The notes under the pieces were generated by a model that was given only the letters and a program-made list of their open reading frames with translations, was not told the DNA's origin and did no database searches. From positions 1,054,001 through 1,118,000 of the forward strand of contig NZ_JAPDOE010000001.1 in assembly GCF_026013365.1 (NCBI RefSeq): a stretch of 64,000 bases of DNA, written 5' to 3'. The translations under genes and the position numbers were made by a program. Positions 27,246 through 37,069 of the stretch are shown here, in pieces. Source of the stretch: Paenibacillus sp. LS1 (GTDB lineage: Bacteria; Bacillota; Bacilli; Paenibacillales; Paenibacillaceae). How positions within the stretch are numbered: the stretch's first letter is position 1; each line of letters starts with the position of its first letter.

Positions 27246-30107
27246 TTATTCTTGTTCATTAGCAGGTTTTTCTAACCACTCGGTAATTCGTGGAACCATC
27301 TGCTCCGTGAGCATATGCTCCATTTTGGGACCAGGTAATGAATATAAAAAGAATTTACCATAGTACGCTTCAATCACGCGTGTATCATAGACAATCACAA
27401 TTCCTCTGTCCTTCGCGGTACGCACCAATCGGCCAAATCCCTGCTTGAAACGAATGACCGCTTGTGGCACGGACAGTTTCATGAACGGATTTTTCTTTTG
27501 CTCCTGGAGCAACTCACTCTTGGCTTCCACCAACGGATGATTCGGTGGCTGGAACGGCAATCTTACAATAGCCAGACACGTCAGCGCATCACCCGGGATA
27601 TCTACCCCCTCCCAGAAGCTGCTTGTGCCCAAAAGTACCGTAGCTTTGGCGTCCTGGAACCTGCGAGTCAACTTGGAGCGACTTCCACTGTCCACACCTT
27701 GCCCCAATAACGAGATGTCATTACCAGACAGAGCTTCTTTCAGCGGATCATAGACCTGTCGCAGCATCTTGTATGAAGTAAACAGAACCATCATGCGTCC
27801 ACGCGTGGCAATTGCGGTCTCTGCAAGGGATTGCACCAGCATATTGACAAAGTGCGCATCACCCACACTGCCCTTCACACTCGGGAAATCACGTGGAATC
27901 ACCAGAAGTGCCTGATCACGATAGTTGAAAGGTGATGGCAGCATCGACGTTAACAGACGATTATTATCGGCGGCTTCCTGCAAACCAAGCTGCTCAATCA
28001 TGAACTGGAAAGACTTATCGACAGAGAGCGTAGCCGATGTAAGCACAACGCTTTTCTTTTTGTCAAAAAACAAATCCTTGAGTTGTGCACTGACATCTAC
28101 AGGTACAGCATACAGCTGAAGCGATTTGCTGCGGAACTGGCCGCTGGCTTCCATCCAGTACACCGTTTTGGCATCATCCATACGCATGAAGAACCGTAGA
28201 TTCTCCTTCAACGTAGTCAGATCTTTCAGCAATCCTGTGATGTCCGTGATCAGGCTATCCGATTGATAATCATCCTGATCTTCCTTCACCTCAAGCAGCA
28301 ATTTGTCCCCTTTGCGAACCAAATCACCCAGTGTCACATAGATCTGGTTCTCCAGATCCTGCAACTCTTGCCATTTCGCAGGTTTCTGAGATGCCTTCAG
28401 ACGCAGGGAAAATTGACCTGTCTCTCCCGGTGAAGCATCACTTCGTTCAGGCAACAGCCCGAACAGAGCATCGCTCATACGATCCCATAACTCTTTGACC
28501 TCAAGAGCGAGCGGAAACATCTGATCCACCATGGAGCCCCATTGCACCGAATTTTCATGTCCGGATAACTGCGAACGAAGCATAGGCAGCTGACCATTAC
28601 GACTGTCTTTAAACAGACGGGTCAGTGTATGAACCAACGTGAAATATTTCATATGCATTCCAAGATGTTTACCAGCTACATCCTCCAGATGATGGGCCTC
28701 ATCGATCACAAGACTCTCATAAGCTGGCAGCAGCTGATGTGCTGCTTTGACATCCGTAAATAATTTGGAGTGATTGGTGATTACAATATCTGACAACCCG
28801 GCCTCATGTTTGGCGCGATGATAGAAACATTTGCGGAACCATGGACAGGATCTTCCCAGACAGGACTCGGATTCGCTCTGCACGGTCTCCCAGAAGTCCC
28901 CACCGCGTCCGCTAAGGTTAAGCTCCTCATCATCTCCAGTTTCGGTCTGTGTAAGCCACACGATCATCTGAGCGGCTGTGAAATAATCCTCTTTTGGTGT
29001 GGCGAATTCACGTTTATTGATTTTGTGTTCAAATTTGCGCAGGCACAGGTAATGTCCACGTCCTTTGAATACAGCAGCCTTAAACGGAAACGGAACCACT
29101 TGGGTCAGCATCGGAATGTCCCGCTCTCTCAGTTGCTCCTGCAGATTGATCGTATGCGTGCTGACCATGACTTTCTGTTCTTGCTTCACACTTTCGTAAA
29201 TAGCAGGCAACAGATACCCCAGAGATTTACCGGTACCCGTTCCAGCTTCGATCAAGAGGTGTTTCTCTTCGTCCAAAGCTTGCCTTACACTGCTGAACAT
29301 CTGAGTCTGCGCTTCGCGCTCTTCATAATGATCCAGCGTTTCCTTCAGGTTCTCCCGAACTTGGTCCATAAACTGTTCGAAGCTTACACCATCGAGAGGG
29401 TTACCCTCCCGCTCATCACGTGGTGCACCAATATCCGTCCAATCACTTACATTAAGAGCAAGCTGACGATAATAGGTATGTCCGTCTAGGTCCTGAATCG
29501 GCTCTGCTTCCTTCTCACTGCGCATCCCGTCCAAGAACCAACCCAAGTCACTGTCTTCTGGTGCAAACAGGTCACTGAGCCGCTGAATCGTTATGAGTGG
29601 TAATTCCTTTAACTCATCCAGACATTTGAGAAGCACATAGGCTGTCGCCAGTGCATCACTGTCAGCCTGATGAGGGCGATCATGCTGAAAACCAAATTCT
29701 GAAGACACATAACCAAGTTGATAAGAACCAAGTGATGGGAACGTAATCTTCAGAAAATCAATCGTATCCAGAATACGGCCAGTGAACGGCAAATAACCGC
29801 AACGGTCCAGAGCATTCTGCAAAAAGTGAAAATCAAAAGCAACGTTGTGTCCAACAAGAACCACATCGTTAAGCAGCGGAACCATCTCCATCATCATCTC
29901 TTCGAGTGAAGGAGCGTCCGCCACATCGGCATCGGTAATACCCGTTAACCCCGAAATAAACGGGGGAATCGGTACACCAGGGTTCACATAAGAACTATAT
30001 ATTTGAGTTATGCTGAAGTCATGATCTATGATGGCAAGTCCGGCCTGTATAATCTCACCGTCGGACTGCGTGCCGGTTGTTTCGAAATCCAATACGGCAA
30101 ATTTCAT
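27246..30107 (-). CDS. dinG: DinG-family helicase with N-terminal exonuclease domain
   Basis: DNA repair helicase/nuclease of 953 aa, the long Firmicute form. The N-terminal DnaQ-like exonuclease (about 1-170) has FAVLDFETTGTQ and HNVAFDFHFLQ. The XPD/DinG helicase has Walker A EAGTGTGKSLG, DEAH box VIDEAHH and late motifs SSFWEGVDIPG and QGFGRLVRT. Four cysteines (GHYLC, SCLGRSC and FRKC) sit where XPD-type helicases hold an iron-sulfur cluster. It lies downstream of the pan operon as in B. subtilis, with a TPR gene between. Confidence 0.93.
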   Translation of the reverse strand: MKFAVLDFETTGTQSDGEIIQAGLAIIDHDFSITQIYSSYVNPGVPIPPFISGLTGITDADVADAPSLEEMMMEMVPLLNDVVLVGHNVAFDFHFLQNALDRCGYLPFTGRILDTIDFLKITFPSLGSYQLGYVSSEFGFQHDRPHQADSDALATAYVLLKCLDELKELPLITIQRLSDLFAPEDSDLGWFLDGMRSEKEAEPIQDLDGHTYYRQLALNVSDWTDIGAPRDEREGNPLDGVSFEQFMDQVRENLKETLDHYEEREAQTQMFSSVRQALDEEKHLLIEAGTGTGKSLGYLLPAIYESVKQEQKVMVSTHTINLQEQLRERDIPMLTQVVPFPFKAAVFKGRGHYLCLRKFEHKINKREFATPKEDYFTAAQMIVWLTQTETGDDEELNLSGRGGDFWETVQSESESCLGRSCPWFRKCFYHRAKHEAGLSDIVITNHSKLFTDVKAAHQLLPAYESLVIDEAHHLEDVAGKHLGMHMKYFTLVHTLTRLFKDSRNGQLPMLRSQLSGHENSVQWGSMVDQMFPLALEVKELWDRMSDALFGLLPERSDASPGETGQFSLRLKASQKPAKWQELQDLENQIYVTLGDLVRKGDKLLLEVKEDQDDYQSDSLITDITGLLKDLTTLKENLRFFMRMDDAKTVYWMEASGQFRSKSLQLYAVPVDVSAQLKDLFFDKKKSVVLTSATLSVDKSFQFMIEQLGLQEAADNNRLLTSMLPSPFNYRDQALLVIPRDFPSVKGSVGDAHFVNMLVQSLAETAIATRGRMMVLFTSYKMLRQVYDPLKEALSGNDISLLGQGVDSGSRSKLTRRFQDAKATVLLGTSSFWEGVDIPGDALTCLAIVRLPFQPPNHPLVEAKSELLQEQKKNPFMKLSVPQAVIRFKQGFGRLVRTAKDRGIVIVYDTRVIEAYYGKFFLYSLPGPKMEHMLTEQMVPRITEWLEKPANEQE

Positions 30108-30189
30108 TGCAATGTACGGTCCCTTCCATTCCAGTCTATGTTACAGCATAGCAAAAAAAAGGGGATTTGAAAATTAACTGACAAAAAAG

Positions 30190-30233
30190 CGGTGTTCCCA
30201 CCGCTATGCCAAAGGAGGGAACACCGTTTTTTT
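30190..30233. terminator. Bidirectional terminator between dinG and the TPR gene
   Basis: Perfect 10-bp stem CGGTGTTCCC / GGGAACACCG with A-tract on one side and T-tract on the other, so it can stop both strands. Confidence 0.85.
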
Positions 30234-30249
30234 GTCGCCGATTTCCCGC

Positions 30250-30897
30250 TTAATGAAGGGTCGTCAGCTGATTTGCATATTGCAATTTTCCCCTGTTCAA
30301 CCTGCATGCTTCCATGTTGTACAGTGGTTCGGTCAATGTCGGGTCATACTGAAGGGCCTGTGCAAAGAGTGAACATGCAGCTTCCGGATTCGCAAGCTTG
30401 GCTTGAATACAGCCCAGAGCGTTACATACAAGCCCTTTTAAGCGAGGCGAACCTTTAAGGTACATGATCTGCTGCAAATGTGTCCCGGCTTCCGCCATTT
30501 GTTCCAGATTCAGATACGCGAGCGCCAGGTAAAAACGAGTCAATGCACTCTCCGGATGGTCGGTCACAACCTGGGAGAACTGCATGATCGCCTGCGGATA
30601 CATCTGTAATTTGAAATAGCCCTGACCCCGACTGAAATATTCCAGATGGAGTTCAGGCAGAGCGGTGACAGCTTCCTGTTCCGGTTCAAGGGAAGCGGGC
30701 TTATCCATCTCACGCTCCCGCACTTGGCTCATCTTTTCTTCAAACATCAGCCATTCATCCAGCATTCCGTCACTCATCCGCTTAAGCAAGTTCCACTTTT
30801 GCAGCAATTCCTGTTTGTTCAGGCCTTCAGCGGAAGGATAGCTCTTGATAATTTCATCTAACATGTCGTTCATTTCTGCGAAAACATGCTGGAACAT
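30250..30897 (-). CDS. TPR-repeat protein
   Basis: A 215-aa soluble protein. The N-terminal 75 residues are helical and charged. From about residue 82 there are at least three TPR units (YFSRGQGYFKLQMYPQAIMQ, ALTRFYLALAYLNLEQMAEA, VCNALGCIQAKLANPEAACS). Such repeats mediate protein-protein contacts; the partner is unknown. It lies between panD and dinG, and GGGTGGGG precedes the ATG. Confidence 0.8.
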   Translation of the reverse strand: MFQHVFAEMNDMLDEIIKSYPSAEGLNKQELLQKWNLLKRMSDGMLDEWLMFEEKMSQVREREMDKPASLEPEQEAVTALPELHLEYFSRGQGYFKLQMYPQAIMQFSQVVTDHPESALTRFYLALAYLNLEQMAEAGTHLQQIMYLKGSPRLKGLVCNALGCIQAKLANPEAACSLFAQALQYDPTLTEPLYNMEACRLNRGKLQYANQLTTLH

Positions 30898-30990
30898 CGA
30901 TGCATCCCCACCCTTGAAAAAATGGATTAGTGCAGTGACCTGTACTCATTTTTTGCTTCAAGGGCCGATTTCATTCTCCTTACCAGTCGA

Positions 30991-31374
30991 TTACATAATC
31001 GTGGCGTGCACTTCCTGCTTCATCGTTTGTACAGGTTTATTCTGTCCATCTACAAATACAACCGTTGGTTTGTGAGTATTTGCCTCTTCTTGAGACATCA
31101 TGGCGTAAGAAATGATAATGACGTTATCTCCAGGCTGGACCAGACGTGCAGCTGCGCCGTTTAGACAGATGACCCCGCTTCCGCGCGGTCCTGGAATCAC
31201 ATAAGTTTCCAGACGTGCACCATTGTTGTTGTTCACGATTTGCACTTTCTCGTTTTCCATCAAGTCGGATGTTTCCATTAGATCTTCATCTATGGTAATG
31301 CTACCCACATAGTTCAAGTTGGCTTCCGTTACCGTAGCCCGGTGAATTTTGGATTTCATGAGTGTTCTAAACAT
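30991..31374 (-). CDS. panD: Aspartate 1-decarboxylase
   Basis: Pyruvoyl enzyme making beta-alanine from aspartate for pantothenate. It has 127 aa from ATG 31374 (GGAGGT 8 bases upstream). The self-cleavage site Gly24-Ser25 lies in NYVGSITID, and [19 protein letters not shown] is the C-terminal signature. It overlaps the panC end by 8 bases and closes the panBCD operon. Confidence 0.96.
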   Translation of the reverse strand: MFRTLMKSKIHRATVTEANLNYVGSITIDEDLMETSDLMENEKVQIVNNNNGARLETYVIPGPRGSGVICLNGAAARLVQPGDNVIIISYAMMSQEEANTHKPTVVFVDGQNKPVQTMKQEVHATIM

Positions 31375-32263
31375 GGGACAGTACCTCCGATTTTTGCAAC
31401 CTAATATTGTCAATCAATCTTGTTTTTCCGAATTTCACCGCAAGTGCGATAAGCAGATCGTCACGTCCTTGAACTTCTTCCTGATCTGCGAGCGGCTCAA
31501 GGCTAGGAAAAGCCTGAATCTCGGCGTAGTCGATAATGGCAAGCGGTGAGCTTGTAATATGCTCACGCAAGATACGACGGATATCTGCGGCCGTAGTAAC
31601 TACACCTGTATCTGCGGCTTCCTGAGCTGCGCGCAGTGCCTTCGACAGAACCAACGCCTGTGTACGCTGTTCTGCGCTAAGATAGACATTACGTGAACTG
31701 AGGGCAAGACCATCCTCTTCCCGAACAATCGGACAGGGTACAATTTCTACTGGCATATTCAAATCATTCACCATCTGTTGAATGACCGCAACCTGCTGAG
31801 CGTCTTTCATCCCGAAAAATGCACGTTGTGGCTGTACGATGTTGAAGAGTTTGGAGACAACAGTCGTTACTCCGTCAAAATGCCCCGGGCGTGAAGCGCC
31901 ACATAAGCGCTCCGTCAGTTGTGAGACAGATACTGTCGTTTGCGTTGCCTGTGGATACATCTCTTCCACAGAGGGAATAAATACAATATCTACCCCTTGT
32001 GAGCGTGCTGTTTCAACGTCTCTGGCCTCATCTCGCGGATAGCTGTCAAAATCTTCATTTGGTCCAAATTGAATCGGATTAACAAATATGCTTAATACCA
32101 CGATATCGCTCTGTTGTTTGGCTGCTTGCATCAAGCTTGCATGACCTTGATGAAGATAACCCATTGTAGGTACCAGACCTACAACGGACGCATTGGACCG
32201 AATCGCTTGACGCATCAAGCTTAGCTCCTGTCTTAACTCTGCGATTGTCCGTAATACTTTCAT
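31367..32263 (-). CDS. panC: Pantothenate synthetase
   Basis: ATP-dependent ligase joining pantoate and beta-alanine. It has 298 aa with [18 protein letters not shown] (HIGH-type site), [15 protein letters not shown] and [13 protein letters not shown]. It overlaps panB (ATGA) and panD, so all three are translated together. Confidence 0.96.
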   Translation of the reverse strand: MKVLRTIAELRQELSLMRQAIRSNASVVGLVPTMGYLHQGHASLMQAAKQQSDIVVLSIFVNPIQFGPNEDFDSYPRDEARDVETARSQGVDIVFIPSVEEMYPQATQTTVSVSQLTERLCGASRPGHFDGVTTVVSKLFNIVQPQRAFFGMKDAQQVAVIQQMVNDLNMPVEIVPCPIVREEDGLALSSRNVYLSAEQRTQALVLSKALRAAQEAADTGVVTTAADIRRILREHITSSPLAIIDYAEIQAFPSLEPLADQEEVQGRDDLLIALAVKFGKTRLIDNIRLQKSEVLSHV

Positions 32264-33138
32264 GAGTTACTTCCCACCTTTTCCTTGCGTTGTCCATACA
32301 ATTGATCCAGAACACCAGCATCCGTAGCATTAAACACGTGCTCTTGAGCCGGGAAAGAACGATCTTTAACTTCCTTCACGTAGGCTTCAATGCTGGTTCT
32401 GATTAATGCACCCACATCTCCATAGGTTTTGACAAAACGTTTGGGCGTATACGGAGAGGCATACTGAACCACATCATGGAACACCAGCACCTGACCGTCA
32501 CAGCCTCGTCCTGCTCCAATCCCGATGGTAGGGATGGTCAGTTCCTCAGAAATCGCCCGCGCGACTTCTTCCGTAACCAGTTCAAGCACAATTCCGAATG
32601 CGCCTGCAGCTTCCAAAGCTTTGGCTTCGTCCATCAGACGCTTAGCATCTGCTGCATCCTTGCCCTGAATGCGGTAACCACCAATCTGATTAACGGATTG
32701 AGGTGTCAGTCCGATATGTCCAAGAACAGGCACACCTGCTTGCACGACTGCTCTAACGGTATCCGCTATTTCGACTCCGCCTTCCATTTTAACTGCATGG
32801 GCCTGCCCCTCTTGCATCAGTCGACGTACACCCTTGAGCGTCTCATCTACGCTGCCATGATACGTCATAAAAGGCATGTCAGCTACAATAAACGTCTTCT
32901 CAGCCCCGCGCACAACGGAACGTGTGTGGTACACCATGTCGTCGATGGTCACCGGAAGAGTTGAGTTATAACCGAGCACGACATTGCCAAGTGAATCGCC
33001 AACAAGGATCAGATCGATACCTGCTTCCTCTGCAAGGAGAGCTGTTGGATAATCGTAAGCCGTGATCATACTGAGCGGCACACCATCCTGCTTGTATTTT
33101 TTCATTTTCACAATATTCATCGCTTGTTTGTTCGCCAT
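32260..33138 (-). CDS. panB: 3-methyl-2-oxobutanoate hydroxymethyltransferase
   Basis: First committed pantothenate enzyme: transfers a hydroxymethyl group from methylene-tetrahydrofolate to ketoisovalerate. It has 292 aa, with MITAYDYPTALLAEEAGID, LVGDSLGNVVLGY and KMEGGVE family stretches. The ribosome site AAAGGAG stands about 12 bases before ATG, slightly far. A structured leader of about 270 nt precedes it. Confidence 0.96.
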   Translation of the reverse strand: MANKQAMNIVKMKKYKQDGVPLSMITAYDYPTALLAEEAGIDLILVGDSLGNVVLGYNSTLPVTIDDMVYHTRSVVRGAEKTFIVADMPFMTYHGSVDETLKGVRRLMQEGQAHAVKMEGGVEIADTVRAVVQAGVPVLGHIGLTPQSVNQIGGYRIQGKDAADAKRLMDEAKALEAAGAFGIVLELVTEEVARAISEELTIPTIGIGAGRGCDGQVLVFHDVVQYASPYTPKRFVKTYGDVGALIRTSIEAYVKEVKDRSFPAQEHVFNATDAGVLDQLYGQRKEKVGSNS

Positions 33139-33420
33139 TTTCTGTCATGGCTCCTTTCTTCTTTTCAAATAAAACGCAACAAAAAAACCTTTTAGTTTTC
33201 CACTAAAAAGTCCCGAAAAGTCAAAAAAGAGTCACTTGCGATCGTCCCTTCTGTCTCGGTCCTCTTCGGCTCAGAGCAGAATCCAACAACTCACTTAAAC
33301 GTATTTCATTCTTGCACTGCGGTCTGCTTATATGAAACAAATCAAAGCAGAACAAAGGCTACTGTTACGGGAGTGCAATTCGGTCTGCATTAGCCGATAT
33401 CGCCTCACGAACACAGTATA
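33139..33420 (-). promoter_or_regulatory. Structured leader of panBCD, possible pan RNA motif
   Basis: A TATACT -10 box (33415-33420; -35 GTGAAG weak, spacer 17) starts a leader of about 270 nt. Two tandem elements each begin GCAGACCG and close with TCTGC: 33347-33388 and 33276-33327. Both have GCAGA/TCTGC stems and a TGCA just inside. A terminator-like hairpin (33187-33215) follows. Paired hairpins before panB are the known layout of the pan RNA motif in Firmicutes; my match is by layout, not by a covariance model. Confidence 0.5.
33187..33215 (-). terminator. Terminator hairpin in the panB leader
   Basis: Minus strand CTTTTTAGT / ACTAAAAGG stem (one G-U) with GGAA loop and seven T, 50 bases before panB. 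Either the end of birA transcription or an attenuator of panBCD. Confidence 0.7.
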
Positions 33421-33483
33421 CCAAAGTTCTGCTCAAACTTCACGTCTTATGTTCATTTTACCAGTGAAAATTCGACAAATTGT

Positions 33484-34461
33484 TTACGATTTCCAGGAAA
33501 TCTCACCAGAGATGACTAGCATATGTTCTCCATCGTGCTTCTCCACGACGAGTGCTCCCGAAGGGTCAAGACCGATTGCCTTCCCTTCAATGACACCATG
33601 AGGATTCGTTACTGTAATCTCGCGATTCATCGATACGGACAGGGCCTCCCAAAGGGCTGAGATGACACCGAATCCTTCTTTTTGATACAAAAAATACAAT
33701 TGTTCCAGTTCCGTCAAAATAGCAGCCGTGAGCTTGGTGCGATCAACAGGTTGACCGGTCTCCATCTTAAGCGAAGTTGCGATTGTAGTCAGATCTTCCG
33801 GATAATCCTCGGAATCAAAGTTCACGTCCACACCTATACCCGCAATGCAGTATCTGACTTCATGATCTTCTACCGTGGATTCAAGCAATATGCCACACAC
33901 CTTGCGTCCATCAATCAACAGATCATTCGGCCATTTGATGCCTGCATCAGCTCCTGTGCAAGCTCGAACGGCACGACATACAGCCACACCCGCTAACAGA
34001 GTTAGCTGAGGCGTGCGCTGAAGTGCTAAATCAGGGCGCAACAGAACACTCATCCAGATTCCTTTACCCGGAGGAGAGAACCACTTTCGACCGAAGCGTC
34101 CTCTTCCACCCGTTTGCTCTTCTGCAATGACTACAGCGCCTTCGGCCTGCCCCTGCTCAGCTAACTTCAGAACATCCCCTTGGGTAGACAAGGTCGAGGT
34201 CAATAGAATCGCCTTACGGCCAAATACGGTTGTGTCCAACGCCAATTGAAGGGCAGTAGCGTCAATGTTGTCCGGCTTCGTTACGAGACGATACCCTTTG
34301 CGAGAGACAGCTTCAAACTCATAACCCATGTCACGCAATTTGTTCACATGTTTCCACACAGCGGTTCGACTGATGGACAGATTACGGCTGATCTCTTCAC
34401 CCGATACGAATCGTCCTTCTGCATTCAATAACATATGTAACAGATCCTCATGCTTGGTCAT
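33484..34461 (-). CDS. birA: Biotin-protein ligase / biotin operon repressor
   Basis: Bifunctional BirA of 325 aa: an N-terminal winged helix (about 1-60, SGEEISRNLSISRTAVWKHV) for repression, then the ligase domain with EEQTGGRGRFGRKWFSPPG (biotinyl-AMP loop) and IKWPNDLLIDGRKVCGIL, then a C-terminal SH3-like cap. It biotinylates acetyl-CoA and pyruvate carboxylases. ATG 34461 with GGGTGG upstream is chosen over a TTG two codons earlier. It overlaps cca by 14 bases. Confidence 0.94.
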   Translation of the reverse strand: MTKHEDLLHMLLNAEGRFVSGEEISRNLSISRTAVWKHVNKLRDMGYEFEAVSRKGYRLVTKPDNIDATALQLALDTTVFGRKAILLTSTLSTQGDVLKLAEQGQAEGAVVIAEEQTGGRGRFGRKWFSPPGKGIWMSVLLRPDLALQRTPQLTLLAGVAVCRAVRACTGADAGIKWPNDLLIDGRKVCGILLESTVEDHEVRYCIAGIGVDVNFDSEDYPEDLTTIATSLKMETGQPVDRTKLTAAILTELEQLYFLYQKEGFGVISALWEALSVSMNREITVTNPHGVIEGKAIGLDPSGALVVEKHDGEHMLVISGEISWKS

Positions 34462-35749
34462 TTGCAACCACCCGCTTCACTTCTGCACTTAGCGCTTCAT
34501 ACTGATTCGCTATCGTTCCAATTGCCGTCTCTTTTAACAAATGTTTCATCAGTTGACCCAGCCAAGGTCCGCCTTTGCGCTGCACCATCTGCAACACTTG
34601 TTCGCCTGTGATATCGAGCTCTTTCAAGTCATGCACAGGGATTGAGTGACTCCATTCGGATGCAAGTTCTTGCACCAAAACAACCTGCAATTCTGCCTGG
34701 TCAGGCTGATCCCGCCAGCCTGCTGGCAACAGCGACTGTATCCGAAGCCAATCATCCGCAGCCTGAACGCCACAAGCCAGAACTGTAACGATCCAATCGG
34801 AACGCAGGCTTAGTGTATCCTTCTGCTCCTGAACGGAAGTATGAATCAACTGCTCTACCTGAAGGACACCTGTTATGCGGGAACGATGTTCATTGGAGAA
34901 TGTCCACTGACGTAATAGAACATCTGCTTCATCCTTGCTATAACCGCCAGCAATCAGGAGCAGTGACCAACGAAGCAATACATGCTCGTCTGACATTTGT
35001 TCCAGATTGGATAACAACATCTTGTTGAATCGATCCGAGCTAACAGGCGCTTTGATATGCTCAAGCGCATTACTTCTGTATAACAGCTCCAAACCTCTTA
35101 AGGGATGCGGTCCCGACATCATTTTTACCATCTCGGTCCGTACCCGTTCCATCGCTATATGTTGAAGCAGGTCTTTCTGACTTACAAGACCCCTCCATGT
35201 ATTATGAGCGATTTTGAAATCAAACACCGAAGCAAACCGAACACAACGGAGCATCCGCAGTGCATCTTCACCAAATCGTTCCATCGCAGAGCCCACACAT
35301 CTGACGCGCTCTTCCTTAATATCTGCCTGTCCACCGAACGGATCAACGATTGTCCCAGAGACGTCCATGGCAAGAGCGTTCATCGTGAAGTCACGCCGCT
35401 GCAAATCTTCCTTAATCTCCTGGACAAATTGAACTGCAGCGGGTCTGCGGTTATCCTGATACTCGGATTCTGTTCGAAACGTGGTAACTTCAAAGTAATA
35501 ACCACCTGAACGCACGGTAACCGTCCCGTGTTGCAAGCCTGTAGGGATACAGTCGTCGAACAGTTCCATCACTTGCTGAGGAGAAGCAGATGTCGTGATA
35601 TCCATATCGTCTACAACTCGTTCCAGCAATTCATCACGGACACAACCGCCCACCCAATATGCCTTGTAGCCATGTTCATTTAATCTTGTGAGTACATTCT
35701 CACTTTGAATTGCCATTTCACGATCTACCTGTGTCCATTGAACCACCAC
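34448..35749 (-). CDS. cca: CCA tRNA nucleotidyltransferase
   Basis: Adds or repairs the CCA end of tRNAs. It has 433 aa, with an N-terminal nucleotidyltransferase (AYWVGGCVRDELL and DDMDITTSA metal site), RRDFTMNALAMD and a C-terminal helical region. The start appears to be GTG at 35749 with AGAGGTG upstream; the first ATG in frame is 12 codons later. Order mgsA-bshB1-bshA-cca-birA is as in B. subtilis. Confidence 0.94.
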   Translation of the reverse strand: MVVQWTQVDREMAIQSENVLTRLNEHGYKAYWVGGCVRDELLERVVDDMDITTSASPQQVMELFDDCIPTGLQHGTVTVRSGGYYFEVTTFRTESEYQDNRRPAAVQFVQEIKEDLQRRDFTMNALAMDVSGTIVDPFGGQADIKEERVRCVGSAMERFGEDALRMLRCVRFASVFDFKIAHNTWRGLVSQKDLLQHIAMERVRTEMVKMMSGPHPLRGLELLYRSNALEHIKAPVSSDRFNKMLLSNLEQMSDEHVLLRWSLLLIAGGYSKDEADVLLRQWTFSNEHRSRITGVLQVEQLIHTSVQEQKDTLSLRSDWIVTVLACGVQAADDWLRIQSLLPAGWRDQPDQAELQVVLVQELASEWSHSIPVHDLKELDITGEQVLQMVQRKGGPWLGQLMKHLLKETAIGTIANQYEALSAEVKRVVANDQA

Positions 35750-35809
35750 ATATCACCTCTTCTCTTGCCTGTTGTGGTATGCACAGTATGATTTCGCCGA
35801 GCAAAACGG

Positions 35810-36970
35810 TTATCCGCAAACCGGCTTCAGATTCGGAACTTCTCTTCCCAGCACCCGGTAATAAATCTGTTCATATTCATGCCGAATGGCATCATTGCAA
35901 AAGTCATGATGTGCGCGCTGGAGACATGCTTCCCTGAACTCTGCAGCCAAACGATCGTCCGTCAACAAACGGATCGTGTTCTCGGCCATGGATTGTGTAT
36001 CCCCGATTGCGGATAAGAAACCTGTTTTACCATGCAAGACCAGTTCCGGAATTCCGCCGGCTTGTGAACCGATCGTAGGTACACCACAAGCCATTGCTTC
36101 GAGCGCCACAAGTCCGAAACTTTCCTTCTCCGATGGAAGCATCAATACGTCAGCCATGGAGATGACCTGAGCAATGTCATCCTGTTTGCCAAGGAAATGA
36201 ACCTTATCATTCAAGCCGAGATCATTAATTTTCCATTGCATCTTCGGCAAATCAGGTCCTTCACCAACAAATAGCAGTTTGGCAGGAACCTGCTCTTGTA
36301 CCTGACGGAAGACCTCTACCACATCCTGAGTTCTCTTCACCGGTCGGAAGTTGGAAATGTGCATTAATATTTTTTCGTCGGGCGTAGCAAAGTCTCTTCG
36401 CAGACTGGCAGCATCCCGCGGATAATATATTCGTTTATCAATAAAATTATAGGTCAAATCAATTGGGCGCTGAATATCCAGCAGTTCGACCGTTTCCCGA
36501 ATCAAATCTTGTGATACGGCAGTAACCGCGTCACTTTCATTAATGGCTAGACGGATCAGATCCTTCAGAGATTCATCCTGAGCCAGAACCGTAATATCCG
36601 TTCCATGTAACGTGGTAACCACTTTAAGGCCGTCCCCGACCATCTGTTTCGCCAGAAATGCACATACTGCGTGTGGAACGGCATAGTGAACATGCAGCAG
36701 ATCCAGCTGCTGTGACTTAGCCACCTGCGCCATCTTCGTTGCCAGTGACAGGTCATACGGTGGGTAACGGAAAACATAATAATCATTTACTTCCACTTCG
36801 TGATAAAAAATATTCTTCTGGAACGTACCCAGTCTGAACGGGATACTGTTGGCAATAAAATGAACCTGATGCCCCTGTTCGGCAAGTAATTTGCCCAGTT
36901 CCGTTGCGACAACGCCAGACCCGCCGAGGGACGGATAACAGGTGATGCCGATTTTTAGCTTTTTATCCAT
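35810..36970 (-). CDS. bshA: N-acetyl-alpha-D-glucosaminyl L-malate synthase (bacillithiol step 1)
   Basis: Glycosyltransferase family 4 enzyme joining UDP-GlcNAc and malate in bacillithiol synthesis. It has 386 aa from ATG 36970 (AAAGGAG upstream; longer forms lack a site). GITCYPSLGGSGVVATELG binds the acceptor side, TTLHGTDITVL is typical, and the C-terminal ESFGLVALEAMACGVP is the nucleotide-sugar motif. It lies just downstream of bshB1. Confidence 0.93.
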   Translation of the reverse strand: MDKKLKIGITCYPSLGGSGVVATELGKLLAEQGHQVHFIANSIPFRLGTFQKNIFYHEVEVNDYYVFRYPPYDLSLATKMAQVAKSQQLDLLHVHYAVPHAVCAFLAKQMVGDGLKVVTTLHGTDITVLAQDESLKDLIRLAINESDAVTAVSQDLIRETVELLDIQRPIDLTYNFIDKRIYYPRDAASLRRDFATPDEKILMHISNFRPVKRTQDVVEVFRQVQEQVPAKLLFVGEGPDLPKMQWKINDLGLNDKVHFLGKQDDIAQVISMADVLMLPSEKESFGLVALEAMACGVPTIGSQAGGIPELVLHGKTGFLSAIGDTQSMAENTIRLLTDDRLAAEFREACLQRAHHDFCNDAIRHEYEQIYYRVLGREVPNLKPVCG

Positions 36971-37069
36971 CCTGTGGACGCTCCTTTGATCTCCCGCTTC
37001 ATGCAGGTTGATATAATGCAATGGAATAATGAAACCCTTCGTTTCATTAGACGTAAAATGTGAAATCGC

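Noticed and set aside
33332..33601. 89-aa plus-strand frame over the panB leader
   Set aside because: Overlaps the leader and the end of birA, without ribosome site.
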